Assembly (NCBI RefSeq): GCF_028617075.1
Contig: NZ_JAQKGV010000005.1
Span: 62,001 to 126,000, forward strand
Direction: 5' to 3'
Length of the DNA: 64,000 nt
DNA from: Rubrobacter calidifluminis
GTDB taxonomy: Bacteria > Actinomycetota > Rubrobacteria > Rubrobacterales > Rubrobacteraceae
A program made the position numbers and the translations under genes. A model generated the notes under the pieces. The model saw nothing but the letters and a program-made list of their open reading frames with translations, had not been told where the DNA came from and made no database searches. Shown here in pieces: positions 1-8,409 of the stretch (its first letter is position 1; each line of letters opens with the position of its first letter).

Positions 1-124
1 CCTCGCCGCAGCCGCGATAGTCGCCGCCATCATCTCCCTCGACGGTCGCTCCAACTGGCTCGAAGGCGCCATGCTCTGCGGCGTCTACGCCGTGGTCGCC
101 CTCGCTTTCTTCTTCTCCGGCTGA
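1..124 (+). CDS. C-terminal end of a Ca2+/H+ (CaX-type) exchanger, partial
   Basis: Reading from base 2, an open frame runs from the window edge to TGA at 122-124 and encodes about 40 residues. These form two hydrophobic stretches split by a short charged loop containing DGRSNWLEG and end in a run of Phe. A loop of the form DG-x-SNWLEG followed by a last helix ending in FFF is typical of the C-terminus of calcium/proton exchangers, membrane antiporters that expel calcium. The assignment rests on this short tail only, and the rest of the gene lies outside the window. Confidence 0.6.
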   Translation, partial: LAAAAIVAAIISLDGRSNWLEGAMLCGVYAVVALAFFFSG

Positions 125-203
125 AAACCGGCCACCCGGCCCATCACCCACAAAATACCTGCACAACCCAAGAAACAACGCCGGAATCCGCCGGATGCCC
201 CAC

Positions 204-232
204 TTGACAGGTGCCCGAGCAGGCGGTATCGT
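204..232 (+). promoter_or_regulatory. Sigma-70-type promoter for the TauE/SafE gene
   Basis: A consensus -35 box TTGACA at 204-209 is followed by a 17-base spacer and a -10-like TATCGT at 227-232. Transcription would start near 239, about 78 bases before the exporter start codon. The location, between a finished upstream gene and the exporter, fits. Confidence 0.6.
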
Positions 233-316
233 TCTGCGATATGTTTACCAAAGCAATAGACAAATCAGCCTTCCGGAGCCGGGATCGGGGGGCCGGAGAA
301 AAGCGGGGTTGTTGAT

Positions 317-1111
317 TTGGTTGAGCTGGCGCTCTTCGGTCTTCTGGTAGGGTTTCTGGTCGGGCTCACGGGGGTGGGCGGCGGTTCTCTGATGAGCCCG
401 TTTCTGCTTTCGGTGGGCATACCGGCGCCGACGGCGGTCGGCACGGACCTGGCGTACGCGACGATCACGAAGCTCTTCGGCTCGGCGCAGCACCGCAGGC
501 AGCGTTCGGTAAACCTGCAGGTGGTGGCGTACCTCGCGCTCGGGAGCGTCCCGGCGGGGCTGCTCGGGGTGTACACGGTGGACCGGCTGGAGAAGATCTA
601 CAGCGCCCGGAGCGTGGACAGCATACTCGGCACTGCGATCGCGGCGGTAGTGATCCTGGCCGGCCTCTCGCTCATCGCCCGGCACTTCATCCCGGAGAAG
701 CCCGGCAGGAAGGGCAGGGTCGGCGGATGGGACGGGCAGAGCCCGATGAGCCTGCGCAGGAAGGCTCTCACCACGGCGCTGGGTGCGCTCGGCGGGTATC
801 TCGTCGGCCTGACCTCGATCGGGTCGGGGACCATGATCGCGATAATCCTGCTGCTCGTCTACCCCCTCAGCTCGGTCGAGGTCGTCGGCACCGACGTGGC
901 GCACGCGACGATACTGTCGTTCACCGTCGGGCTCGCGCATGCGATAAGCGGCAACGTCAGCTTCGAGATCACCGGCATACTGCTGCTCGGTGGCATCCCG
1001 GGCGTCCTCGTCGGCAGCCGCCTGGCCAAGGTGATCCCGGGCCGTCCACTGCGGCTCCTGCTCGCGGCGATGCTCATCTTCGTCGGCGTCAGGATGATCC
1101 TCTCGGGCTAG
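317..1111 (+). CDS. TauE/SafE family (DUF81) sulfite/organosulfonate exporter-like membrane protein
   Basis: The 264-residue protein is almost entirely hydrophobic, with about eight predicted membrane helices arranged as two homologous halves. Each half starts with a Gly-rich helix (GLTGVGGGSLMSP near residue 18 and GLTSIGSGTM near residue 165), and each carries a GTD-x-A-x-AT motif (near residues 42 and 192). This duplicated pattern defines the TauE/SafE family, implicated in export of sulfite, sulfoacetate or related anions. The start is TTG at 317. The stop codon shares its CTAG with the stop of the convergent gene on the other strand. The substrate cannot be read from sequence; no sulfur-oxidation gene lies next to it. 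Confidence 0.85.
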   Translation: MVELALFGLLVGFLVGLTGVGGGSLMSPFLLSVGIPAPTAVGTDLAYATITKLFGSAQHRRQRSVNLQVVAYLALGSVPAGLLGVYTVDRLEKIYSARSVDSILGTAIAAVVILAGLSLIARHFIPEKPGRKGRVGGWDGQSPMSLRRKALTTALGALGGYLVGLTSIGSGTMIAIILLLVYPLSSVEVVGTDVAHATILSFTVGLAHAISGNVSFEITGILLLGGIPGVLVGSRLAKVIPGRPLRLLLAAMLIFVGVRMILSG

Positions 1112-2991
1112 GCCTTCTCCGCCCGGAGCCCGTACATGAGCGGCACCTCCGGTACGTCATCCGGGGGGATCATGCGCCGTCCCGGAAGCTCGCGCATCCT
1201 CTCGAAGTGTCGCTCTCCGTTCGAGTAGGGGTATTCCCTGAGCTCCCGGACGAACAAACCGGCCCCGGCCAGGGCCGTGATCACCTCCCCGAGCCCCCAG
1301 CGGAACAGCACCGCCCGGTGCGGGTTCGAGAAGCCCTCCATCCCGGGCTCGAATCCCGCCGGGGTGAGTCCCCCTCCCGACTGGCCCACGTAGTCTCCGA
1401 CCCCTTCCTCGAGCTCCTCGGGCACCCCGCCCGCGGGATAAGACCGGGAGTGCGACCAGTCGGCGGCGAACATGTCCGCCGCCGGGTGGAACTCGACGAG
1501 CACGAAGCACCCGCTGGGGGCGAGGATGCCCGAGATGGCGCGCGCCCAGCGACCGAGGTCCGGGATCCAGCAGACCACCCCGTAGGAGGCGAATGCTGCA
1601 TCGAATCTCCTGCCGCCTTCCGCGGCCCGCTCCATCCAACCGCAGATCTCGGCCCGCTCGAAGTGGACCTCCACCCCGACCCTCTCGGCGAGGCTGCGGG
1701 CAGCGGCCACGGCCTCGTCGCTCATGTCCACCCCGGTAACCTCGGCCCCGAGGAGTGCCAGGCTCACGGAGTCCGGTCCGGCTCCCGACTGCAGGTGCAA
1801 AACCCTCTTCCCCGCGACGTCCCCGAGGAGCGAACGTTCCTCCGGGAAGAGCGCGCTCCCGCCCTCCCGCAGGAAGCCTGCCAGGGCCCCGCGGTGGCTC
1901 TCGTGCGCCTCGGCGGCGGCATTCCACGAACGGCGGTTCTCCTCCAGGAAGTCCTCTCCGAGACGCATCCCCACGGCCTCCTGAAGCACCTCTAAGAACC
2001 CTTCCACCGTCTCCTCCCAGCGCGGAAGTTCCCGGGCCCGCTGCAGCGCGGCCCTCGACAGCGCCTCCCTGAGCCCGGCGTCCGAGAGGAGACGCCCGAG
2101 CGCGCCGCGCAGCCCTCTCCGGTCTCCCGGCGGGACGAGGATCCCGGCCTCCCCGACGAGCTCGGGAACCGGGCCGGTGTCGCAGGCGACGACCGGCAGC
2201 CCGAAAGACAGCGCCTCCGCGTAGACCAGCCCGTAACCCTCGTAGCGCGAGGGCAGGACGAAGATGTCCGATGCCGCGTAGAGCCGGGCGAGCTCCCCGT
2301 CCGCGACCGCGCCGACCGCCTCTACACTGGGGGTTTCACGCAGCGCATCCCGCACGACCGAGGCGTAGGACGGGTCGGCGTCCTGTTCTCCGGCGAGGAT
2401 GAGGGACGCTTCTTCTGTCTCGAGCCCCGACCAGGCCTCCACGAGGTCGAGGATTCCCTTGCGCTCTATCCACTGGGCCACGCACAAAACACGCAGGGGC
2501 CCGGTCCGGCCCGCACCCCCCCGCCGGGCGGAGAGCCTGTCGAAACCCGGCGGGACCACGCGGATGCGCCCCGGTTCGACCCCTCGTTTCTCGAGGATCG
2601 CCTTTCCGTGCCGGCTGACGCACACCAAAAGGTTGGCGCGGAGAAGCGGGCCTTCGAAGCGGCGCTCGTAGAGCGCCCTCCCGGGGTCCGCGACCGCGGG
2701 CAACTCGTGCACCATCGCGACGAGGGGACGTTCTCTGCGCCAGCGGTCGAGGTGCGGGGCGCAGACGACCCTGGCGAGCGCGTCGACCACCACGACGTCG
2801 AAGGGACGCGGGTCGAAGGTGAGCCCGAAGCGCTGCGACGACGCCTCCTGCTCCCCGGGGGCAGCCCCGCAGGCGATAACCTCCTCGACCTCCAACCCCG
2901 CCCCCCGCAGCCCGGCCACGACGCGCGCGTCATACAGGTACCCCCCGGTCCTGCGCGAGGTATCCCCGACGGTGACGAAGGCGACCCGCAC
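1108..2991 (-). CDS. GT4 glycosyltransferase fused to class I SAM methyltransferase
   Basis: This is one continuous frame of 627 residues. Residues 1-340 form a GT-B glycosyltransferase of family 4: a Gly-rich N-terminus (residues 13-17), the sugar-nucleotide EX7E motif with E251 and E259 in SRYEGYGLVYAEAL, and a GLPVVACDTG strand. Residues 342-627 form a SAM-dependent methyltransferase with motif I around 397-404 and acidic VDMS near 421-424. The protein probably transfers a sugar to, and methylates, a small molecule made by the operon. An internal ATG (M342, base 1968) sits 8 bases behind a perfect AGGAGG, so the methyltransferase may also be made alone. The gene starts 4 bases after the pterin-synthase homologue and ends the operon. 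Confidence 0.85.
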   Translation of the reverse strand: MRVAFVTVGDTSRRTGGYLYDARVVAGLRGAGLEVEEVIACGAAPGEQEASSQRFGLTFDPRPFDVVVVDALARVVCAPHLDRWRRERPLVAMVHELPAVADPGRALYERRFEGPLLRANLLVCVSRHGKAILEKRGVEPGRIRVVPPGFDRLSARRGGAGRTGPLRVLCVAQWIERKGILDLVEAWSGLETEEASLILAGEQDADPSYASVVRDALRETPSVEAVGAVADGELARLYAASDIFVLPSRYEGYGLVYAEALSFGLPVVACDTGPVPELVGEAGILVPPGDRRGLRGALGRLLSDAGLREALSRAALQRARELPRWEETVEGFLEVLQEAVGMRLGEDFLEENRRSWNAAAEAHESHRGALAGFLREGGSALFPEERSLLGDVAGKRVLHLQSGAGPDSVSLALLGAEVTGVDMSDEAVAAARSLAERVGVEVHFERAEICGWMERAAEGGRRFDAAFASYGVVCWIPDLGRWARAISGILAPSGCFVLVEFHPAADMFAADWSHSRSYPAGGVPEELEEGVGDYVGQSGGGLTPAGFEPGMEGFSNPHRAVLFRWGLGEVITALAGAGLFVRELREYPYSNGERHFERMRELPGRRMIPPDDVPEVPLMYGLRAEKA

Positions 2992-2995
2992 CGGC

Positions 2996-3370
2996 CTACA
3001 GGGCGTCCTCGCGGGCGGCGTAGGCCGAGGGGTTCTCCCAGACCCTCACGGTGAGGGAATCGAGCCCCCGGTCGCGCAGCGAAGATGCCAGACGTTCCCA
3101 GCAGTAGTCGGCGATGGCCTCGGCGGTCGTGGGACCGGCCGAGAGGCCCTCGACCTCGTTCAGGTTGCGGTAGTGCAACGAGGCGGCGAGTTCCTCGACC
3201 GCGGGTTTGAGCTCCCCCAGGTCGTAGAGGGTGCCATCCTCCCGGAGGCTTTCTCCGCGGAGGATGACCTCGAGCCGGTAGGTGTGACCGTGGGTACGCG
3301 AGGCGGGCCCGAAGCCCTCCGGGAGGCTGTGCGCGGCCTCGAAGCCTGCTGCGACAAAGATCTCGTACAT
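2996..3370 (-). CDS. 6-pyruvoyl/6-carboxytetrahydropterin synthase homologue with altered active site
   Basis: The 124-residue protein has the T-fold length and layout of PTPS/QueD enzymes, which convert dihydroneopterin triphosphate. The three zinc ligands are present: H14 in FEAAHSLPEG and H27 and H29 in RTHGHTYRL. The LNEV motif and a glutamate in VWENPSAYA are also kept. However, the catalytic Cys that normally sits four residues before the HGH motif is Ala, and the usual LDH catalytic dyad before RNLNEV reads LHY. The protein therefore probably catalyses a different reaction or only binds a pterin. It lies 3 bases after the dehydrogenase and 4 before the glycosyltransferase, so it is part of one operon. 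Confidence 0.85.
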   Translation of the reverse strand: MYEIFVAAGFEAAHSLPEGFGPASRTHGHTYRLEVILRGESLREDGTLYDLGELKPAVEELAASLHYRNLNEVEGLSAGPTTAEAIADYCWERLASSLRDRGLDSLTVRVWENPSAYAAREDAL

Positions 3371-3373
3371 CTC

Positions 3374-4384
3374 TCACCCTCCCTCGTAGACGAAGACCGC
3401 CTGCACGACGTCCTCCGCCCCGCCGTCGAGCAGGCGGTAGGCCGCCGGTGCATCCTCGAGGTGGAAGCGGTGGGTGACGAACTCCTGTAGATGCAGACGG
3501 CCGAGCAGATCCAGGACAACCTCCATCCTGCGGCGGCGGTCCCAGCGCGGGGACGCCTCCGGCCCGATCCTGCCCACCTGAGAGGAGCGGATACGCACCC
3601 GCCCCCGGTGGAAGCGGCCGCCGAGCTGCAGGATCACGGGCTTCGTTCCATACCAGGATACGGCGACGACCGTCCCCTCGTCGGCCACCGAATCTATAGC
3701 CTGCTGCAGCGCCTCGCCCACACCGCTCACCTCCACCGCCACATCCGGGCGCCGCCCGCAGGATTTCAGGATGTCCTCCCCCGGCGCGAGCGCGGCGTCG
3801 GCCCCGATGGAGAGCGAGAGAGCTCGTCGTTTTTCACGCGGCTCGACCGTGACGACGCGACCGGCCCCGGCGAGGCGGAGCAGCTGCGCGATCATCATCC
3901 CCACCACCCCCTGCCCGAAGACCACCGCGGTCTCCCCGAGGAGCAACGGGGTGTCGTGGATGACGTTGAGCGCAGTCTCGAGGTTCGCCGCAAAGATCCC
4001 GAGCAGCGGATCGAGGCCCTCCGGCAACCGCACGGGCAGCCCGACCGGGACGCAGAAAACGCTCTGGTGCGGGTGGTGGACGAAGACGATGTCGTCCCGC
4101 CGCAGCCCTCCGGTCCCCTCGCCGACGTCGAGGACGCGCCCCACGACGGCGTACCCGTATTTGACCGGCAGGGCGAAGCTCCCCTCCAGCGTGGGGAGGT
4201 CGAGGTCGAGCCTGGGGGAGACCTCTCCCCGGTAGACGAGCATCTCGGTCCCTGAGCTTATCCCGGAATAGAGGGACTCCACACGCACCTCTCCCGGGCC
4301 GGGGGGCAGGACCTCGTGCTCGCGCAGCGCGGCCCGGCGCGGCCCCTCGAACCAGACGGCCCGGGCGGGAAGTGCCTCAGGCAT
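3374..4384 (-). CDS. MDR-superfamily dehydrogenase lacking the zinc-cysteine clusters
   Basis: The 336-residue protein has the two-domain medium-chain dehydrogenase layout: an N-terminal GroES-like part (SLYSGISSGTEMLVYRG near residue 55) and a Rossmann nucleotide-binding half with VVFGQGVVGMMIAQLLRLAG around residue 155. The catalytic Cys and the four-Cys structural zinc loop of alcohol dehydrogenases are absent, as in BchC-like and related sugar or porphyrin side-chain dehydrogenases. It should oxidise or reduce an alcohol or carbonyl on the pathway intermediate with NAD(P). It overlaps the upstream RibD-like gene by 8 bases, suggesting translational coupling, and is followed 3 bases later by the pterin-synthase homologue. 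Confidence 0.8.
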   Translation of the reverse strand: MPEALPARAVWFEGPRRAALREHEVLPPGPGEVRVESLYSGISSGTEMLVYRGEVSPRLDLDLPTLEGSFALPVKYGYAVVGRVLDVGEGTGGLRRDDIVFVHHPHQSVFCVPVGLPVRLPEGLDPLLGIFAANLETALNVIHDTPLLLGETAVVFGQGVVGMMIAQLLRLAGAGRVVTVEPREKRRALSLSIGADAALAPGEDILKSCGRRPDVAVEVSGVGEALQQAIDSVADEGTVVAVSWYGTKPVILQLGGRFHRGRVRIRSSQVGRIGPEASPRWDRRRRMEVVLDLLGRLHLQEFVTHRFHLEDAPAAYRLLDGGAEDVVQAVFVYEGG

Positions 4385-5063
4385 TCGGGTACTCTATCGG
4401 GCTCTCCAGCAGGATATCCGCCCCGCAGCGCTCCACCGAGATCTCCGGGAGCACGAGCGAGGCGTCGAGGCTGGAGATTCCGAGGTCGCCAACGGCCTCT
4501 ATCCCGCACCCGAGTATCTTCGGCGCGATGCAGACGCAGACCCTGTCCACCAGCCGCTCGCGCAACAGGGAGGTGATGAGCCTCGCTCCACCCTCGACCA
4601 TCACGGATTTCACGCCCATCTCGCCGAGGTTCTCGAACATCACCGCAAGATCAACCCGCCCCTCGCCGTCCTCTGGCAGGATCAGGATACGCGCTCCTAG
4701 CTTCTCGAGCCTCTCGCGCCGCTCCTCCGGGGCCCGAGCGGTTGTGGCGAGCACGGTACCCCTCGCCGCACCGCCGGCGAGGACCGCCGCCTCAGGAGGA
4801 GTGCGCAGGGTGCTGTCCACGACCACCCTGAGCGGGTCTCTGCCCGGCGCGTGTCGGACGGTGAGGCGCGGGTCGTCCGCGCGGGCCGTACCCACCCCGA
4901 CCATCACCGCGTCGTGGCCGGCGCGCAGCGCGTGCGCGTGGCGGAGCGACTCAGGGCAGCTGATCCACTGCGAGGAGCCGCCCGAGGTCGCAAGCCGGCC
5001 GTCGAGCGTCTGGGCGTAGCTCACGGTGACGGAAGGTCTCGCTGCGTTCCCTGCGGGGGACAT
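4377..5063 (-). CDS. RibD C-terminal-type / DHFR-fold pyrimidine or pterin reductase
   Basis: The protein matches the reductase half of RibD: VSYAQTLDGRLA near the N-terminus, the LRAGHDAVMVGVGTARADDP substrate loop split across one helix, and VMVEGGARLITSLL before the C-terminal strand. Such reductases use NADPH to reduce the ribosyl group of a pyrimidine or, in some lineages, pterins such as dihydromethanopterin. No deaminase half is present. I chose ATG at 5063 because GGAGG lies 7 bases upstream; a TTG at 5093 would add ten residues. It is the first gene of a four-gene operon and faces folB across a 130-base gap, which suggests work on a pteridine or ribitylated pyrimidine. Confidence 0.85.
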   Translation of the reverse strand: MSPAGNAARPSVTVSYAQTLDGRLATSGGSSQWISCPESLRHAHALRAGHDAVMVGVGTARADDPRLTVRHAPGRDPLRVVVDSTLRTPPEAAVLAGGAARGTVLATTARAPEERRERLEKLGARILILPEDGEGRVDLAVMFENLGEMGVKSVMVEGGARLITSLLRERLVDRVCVCIAPKILGCGIEAVGDLGISSLDASLVLPEISVERCGADILLESPIEYPNA

Positions 5064-5191
5064 CTCCACTCCTCCAGCCTCGTCTCTCCGCAATCCAGGA
5101 GAAGGTTAACACGGCCCCACGGCGCGGAAGGGTCCGGGATCACACTCCGTTATACTGCCCCGGAGAAGATCACAAAGAGAGGGAGAAGGAC

Positions 5192-5563
5192 TTGGGAGAG
5201 GACAGGATACTGCTCGAAGGCATGGTCTTTCACGGCTACCACGGCACGCTCTCCGCAGAGCGCGAGCTGGGCCAGCCCTTCGTCGTCGACGTCGAGATGA
5301 GATGCGACCTCAGGGAGGCAGGCCTCACCGACGACCTGAATAAAACCGTGGATTACGGCGAGGTCCACCGGCTCTCGCGTGAGATCGTCGAGGGAGAGCC
5401 GGTGAACCTCACCGAGACGGTGGCCGAGAGGATCGCCGCTGCGATCCTGGAACATCACCCGAGGGTCGAAGAGGTGCGGGTGAAGGTCGCAAAGCCCCAC
5501 GTCCGGCTCGAGAACACCGTTCTTGGGGGCTCGGCCGTCGAGGTCGTGAGGGAGCGGGCCTGA
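5192..5563 (+). CDS. folB: Dihydroneopterin aldolase FolB
   Basis: The 123-residue protein has the FolB T-fold with the catalytic glutamate in GYHGTLSAERELGQPF (near residue 22) and the catalytic lysine in VKVAKPHVRLEN (near residue 100). FolB cleaves 7,8-dihydroneopterin to 6-hydroxymethyl-dihydropterin in folate synthesis, and may epimerise its substrate. The start is TTG at 5192 behind a purine-rich GAGGGAGAAGGA. No folP, folK or folE gene lies nearby. Instead it stands divergent from the RibD-like/PTPS-like operon, which puts a second pterin-handling enzyme next to that cluster. The stop lies 3 bases from the stop of the convergent dehydrogenase. Confidence 0.9.
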   Translation: MGEDRILLEGMVFHGYHGTLSAERELGQPFVVDVEMRCDLREAGLTDDLNKTVDYGEVHRLSREIVEGEPVNLTETVAERIAAAILEHHPRVEEVRVKVAKPHVRLENTVLGGSAVEVVRERA

Positions 5564-5565
5564 AG

Positions 5566-6618
5566 CTACCAGCGGTCCACGACCACGACCCCTAAGGTGC
5601 CGAAGTCCCCCATCGAGGCGAGCACGTCTCCGGCCTCCTCTATCGGGATGGTGCGCGAGACGAGCTTCTTCGGGGAGAGTTTGCCCTGCTCTATCATCGA
5701 GAGCATGTACGGATAGCTCACCGGCCCCATCCCGAGCGAGCCGATGAGCCGGATCTCCTTCTGCACGATCAGGTCGACCGGTAGCCCGATGACGCCGCGT
5801 TCGGCGCTGGTGGTGAGCCCTATCTGAAGGTGCCTGCCCCGCTTGCGCACGCTCCCAACCGAGGCCTGGCAGGTCTGGGCTATACCGAGGGCGTCGACCG
5901 AGACGTGGGCGCCGCCGCCGGTGATCTCCTGCACCGCCCGGGTCGCGTCGGTCTCCCTCGCGTTGACGGTCTCCACCGCCCCGATCTCACACGCGAACTC
6001 CAGCTTGCGGTCGTCTATGTCCACGGCTATCACCCCGGCGCCGAGGGCGGTCGCGATCATCGTCGCCGAGAGCCCCACCCCGCCGCAGCCGTGCACCGCG
6101 ACCCACTCGCCGGGGCGCACCTGCGCCTGATCCGCGAGCCCGTGGAAGGCGGTCATGAAGCGGCAGCCGATCGAAGCCGCCTCGACGAATCCGACCGACT
6201 CCGGGAGGTTGACCAGGTTCACGTCGGCGTGGGGCACGTGCACGTAGCGGCCGAAGGAGCCCCACTGGGTGAAGCCGATCAGACCGATGTTGTCGCAGAC
6301 GTTGTGGTGGCCGGCGACGCACTCCGGGCAGGTGCCGTCCGCGACGTTGAACGGGACCACGACCCGCTCACCCGCCGAGTGGTGGCGCACCTCCGGCCCG
6401 ACCTCTTCCACGACCCCGGCGAACTCGTGACCCAGCACGTGCGGCAGCGGCGGATTCACCCCGAACCAGTCCCAGTCCCCCTGCCAGGCGTGCCAGTCGC
6501 TGCGGCAGACCCCGTTCGCCTCCACCCGGACTATCGCACCGTCCGGGGCGCAGGAAGGCTCCTCGACCTCCCGGACGACGAGCGGCTCCCGCTGCTTCTC
6601 CATCACGGCGGCCTTCAT
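5566..6618 (-). CDS. Zinc-dependent alcohol dehydrogenase (MDR family)
   Basis: The 350-residue protein is a canonical zinc MDR enzyme. The catalytic zinc ligands are visible as Cys in NGVCRSDWH (near residue 38) and His-Glu in VLGHEFAGVVEEVG. A structural zinc loop with three spaced cysteines follows in GTCPECVAGHHNVCDN. The Rossmann half contains VHGCGGVGLSATMIATALGAG near residue 170 with an acidic residue (VDIDDRK) ending the second strand, which favours NAD. The substrate is unknown. The ATG at 6618 is preceded by GGAAAGGAGACGCGAC, a good ribosome site. It stands alone between folB and the kdp operon. Confidence 0.88.
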   Translation of the reverse strand: MKAAVMEKQREPLVVREVEEPSCAPDGAIVRVEANGVCRSDWHAWQGDWDWFGVNPPLPHVLGHEFAGVVEEVGPEVRHHSAGERVVVPFNVADGTCPECVAGHHNVCDNIGLIGFTQWGSFGRYVHVPHADVNLVNLPESVGFVEAASIGCRFMTAFHGLADQAQVRPGEWVAVHGCGGVGLSATMIATALGAGVIAVDIDDRKLEFACEIGAVETVNARETDATRAVQEITGGGAHVSVDALGIAQTCQASVGSVRKRGRHLQIGLTTSAERGVIGLPVDLIVQKEIRLIGSLGMGPVSYPYMLSMIEQGKLSPKKLVSRTIPIEEAGDVLASMGDFGTLGVVVVDRW

Positions 6619-6660
6619 GTCGCGTCTCCTTTCCCTTGACCCTGCAGGACCATTTTAAGC

Positions 6661-7779
6661 TCAGGAGGAGACGATCTGCACGTCCACCCCTTCTCCGATC
6701 TCGTAGATGAAGCGATCTATGACATCCCCGCGCCAGAATTTCTCCCACCTGCTACGACGCGGATGCCCCATGATGACGTAGGTGACGTTGTGCTCGCGGG
6801 CGAAGCGGACCAGCTCGGCCACCACGTCCTTCCCCTTGAGGACCACGACTTCTGCGCCGAGCTCGCGGGCGAACTGCAGGTTCTCCGAGATCTGACGCTG
6901 GGCGGTCGCGGAGAGCCTCTCCGGCGCCGTACGCGGGGTCTCGACGTAAACAGCGTACCAGTCGGTGTTCATCCTCCCCGCCACCCGGCTGCCTCGCCGC
7001 AGCAGGCTTCTGGCGTCAGGCTTGGAGCTCAGCGCGACCATCACCCGCTCTGGCTCTCCCGAGCGGGGGCCGTTCTCCCGGCGGGCGGTGTAGCGGGCCT
7101 CGAGGTCCCGGGCGGTCTCGTGCAGCGAGAGCTCCCGCAGGAGGGAGAGGTTCTCCTCGGTGAAGAAGTTCTCCAGCGCCTGCCGGACCCGCTCCGGCGG
7201 GTACACCCTGCCCTCCAGCAGCCTCTCCCGGAGGGTATCCACGGTCACATCGACGTTTATGAGCTCTGCACGCCGCACTATGCGGTCGGGGACGGTCTCG
7301 CGCACCTTTACGCCGGTGGCCCGCTCGACGAACTCGTTTACGCTCTCGAGGTGCTGGATGTTCATGGTAGAGAAGACGTCTATCCCGGCGGCGAGGATCT
7401 CCTCCACATCCTGGTAGCGCTTGGCGTTCTTGGAACCGGGGACGTTGGTGTGCGCCAGCTCGTCCACGAGCGCCACCTGAGGGTGGCGGAACATTACGGC
7501 CTCTGTATCCATCTCCTCGAGCAGGATACCCCTGTATTCGATCTTCTTCCTCGGGATAACCTCGAGATCGCCGATCATCTCCTCGGTCTCTCTCCTGCCG
7601 TGGGTCTCTATGTAACCGCACACCACATCCACCCCGGCACGCTTCAGGTCGTGGGCGTCGGCGAGCATCTTGTAAGTCTTTCCTACCCCGGCGGCGAAGC
7701 CAACGTAGATCGTCAGCCTCGCCTCATCCTCCTTCTCGAGCCGGGCGAGGTACTCCTCCGGTGAGCGTCTCAAGCTCAA
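6661..7779 (-). CDS. kdpD: Short KdpD: N-terminal sensor/USP protein without histidine kinase
   Basis: The 372-residue protein equals the cytoplasmic N-terminal part of KdpD. It has a Walker A motif ([13 protein letters not shown] near residue 28), a DELAHTN strand near residue 106, the [18 protein letters not shown] segment and a universal-stress-protein fold from about residue 240. The four membrane helices, HisKA and ATPase domains are missing, and no kdpE follows. Stand-alone short KdpD proteins are known in other phyla. The TTG start overlaps the kdpC stop as TTGA, so translation is coupled. It may sense potassium, ATP or c-di-AMP (some USP domains bind this) and act on the Kdp complex or another kinase; this is inference. 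Confidence 0.88.
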   Translation of the reverse strand: MSLRRSPEEYLARLEKEDEARLTIYVGFAAGVGKTYKMLADAHDLKRAGVDVVCGYIETHGRRETEEMIGDLEVIPRKKIEYRGILLEEMDTEAVMFRHPQVALVDELAHTNVPGSKNAKRYQDVEEILAAGIDVFSTMNIQHLESVNEFVERATGVKVRETVPDRIVRRAELINVDVTVDTLRERLLEGRVYPPERVRQALENFFTEENLSLLRELSLHETARDLEARYTARRENGPRSGEPERVMVALSSKPDARSLLRRGSRVAGRMNTDWYAVYVETPRTAPERLSATAQRQISENLQFARELGAEVVVLKGKDVVAELVRFAREHNVTYVIMGHPRRSRWEKFWRGDVIDRFIYEIGEGVDVQIVSS

Positions 7780-8399
7780 CTTCCCGTCCGTCCCCCCTGC
7801 CCTGAGAGCCTGTCGAGCGCCAGGTTGAGCTTCAGCACGTTAACCCGCGGCTCTCCCAGGAAGCCGAACTGGCGCCCGGTCGTGTACCGCTTTATAAGCT
7901 CCCTGACCCGCTGCAGCGGAAGCCCGCGGGCCTTCGCAACGCGTGCGGCCTGCAGCTCGGCGTTGGCCACCGAGATATCCGGGTCGAGCCCGGAGCCCGA
8001 GGCGGTCACCGCGTCCACCGGCACCGGGGCACCGGGTGAGAGCCCGTTCTCCTTCCTGTAGGCCTCGACCCGCTCCCTCACCCGGGAGATGAGCTTCTTG
8101 TTCGTGGGGCCGAGGTTGCTGCCTCCGCTGTAGGAGGCGTTGTACGGGCGGGACTGGGTGGCGCTCGGACGGGGATGGAAGTAGCGCGGCGAAGTAAACT
8201 GCTGGCCGATGAGCTTCGAGCCAACGACCTCGCCGTCCTTCTCCAGAAGGCTGCCGTTGGCCTGATCCGGGAAGAGCACCTGCGCAACACCGGTGGTAAC
8301 GAGCGGATACACCAGTCCGCAAACCAGCATGAAGAGGACCGCCGAGACGATTGCCGGCCGCAAGAGCGAGGTCATCGATGTACGTGTGCGCGGTTCCAT
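7776..8399 (-). CDS. kdpC: Potassium-transporting ATPase subunit KdpC
   Basis: The 207-residue protein has one N-terminal membrane helix (about residues 13-35) followed by the periplasmic-side KdpC domain. Family motifs include [15 protein letters not shown] (near residues 74-81), a [10 protein letters not shown] segment (near 133) and the C-terminal [11 protein letters not shown]-type helix. KdpC assembles between KdpA and KdpB in the high-affinity potassium pump. The start is ATG at 8399 behind TAGGAGGAGAG, 10 bases after kdpA, and the stop overlaps the kdpD start. Confidence 0.95.
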   Translation of the reverse strand: MEPRTRTSMTSLLRPAIVSAVLFMLVCGLVYPLVTTGVAQVLFPDQANGSLLEKDGEVVGSKLIGQQFTSPRYFHPRPSATQSRPYNASYSGGSNLGPTNKKLISRVRERVEAYRKENGLSPGAPVPVDAVTASGSGLDPDISVANAELQAARVAKARGLPLQRVRELIKRYTTGRQFGFLGEPRVNVLKLNLALDRLSGQGGRTGS

Positions 8400-8409
8400 A
8401 CCTCTCCTC

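Noticed and set aside
6619-7779. Frameshifted kinase half of KdpD
   Set aside because: No kinase motifs are readable in any frame after the stop at 6661; the next gene begins within 45 bases, so the protein is a true short form.
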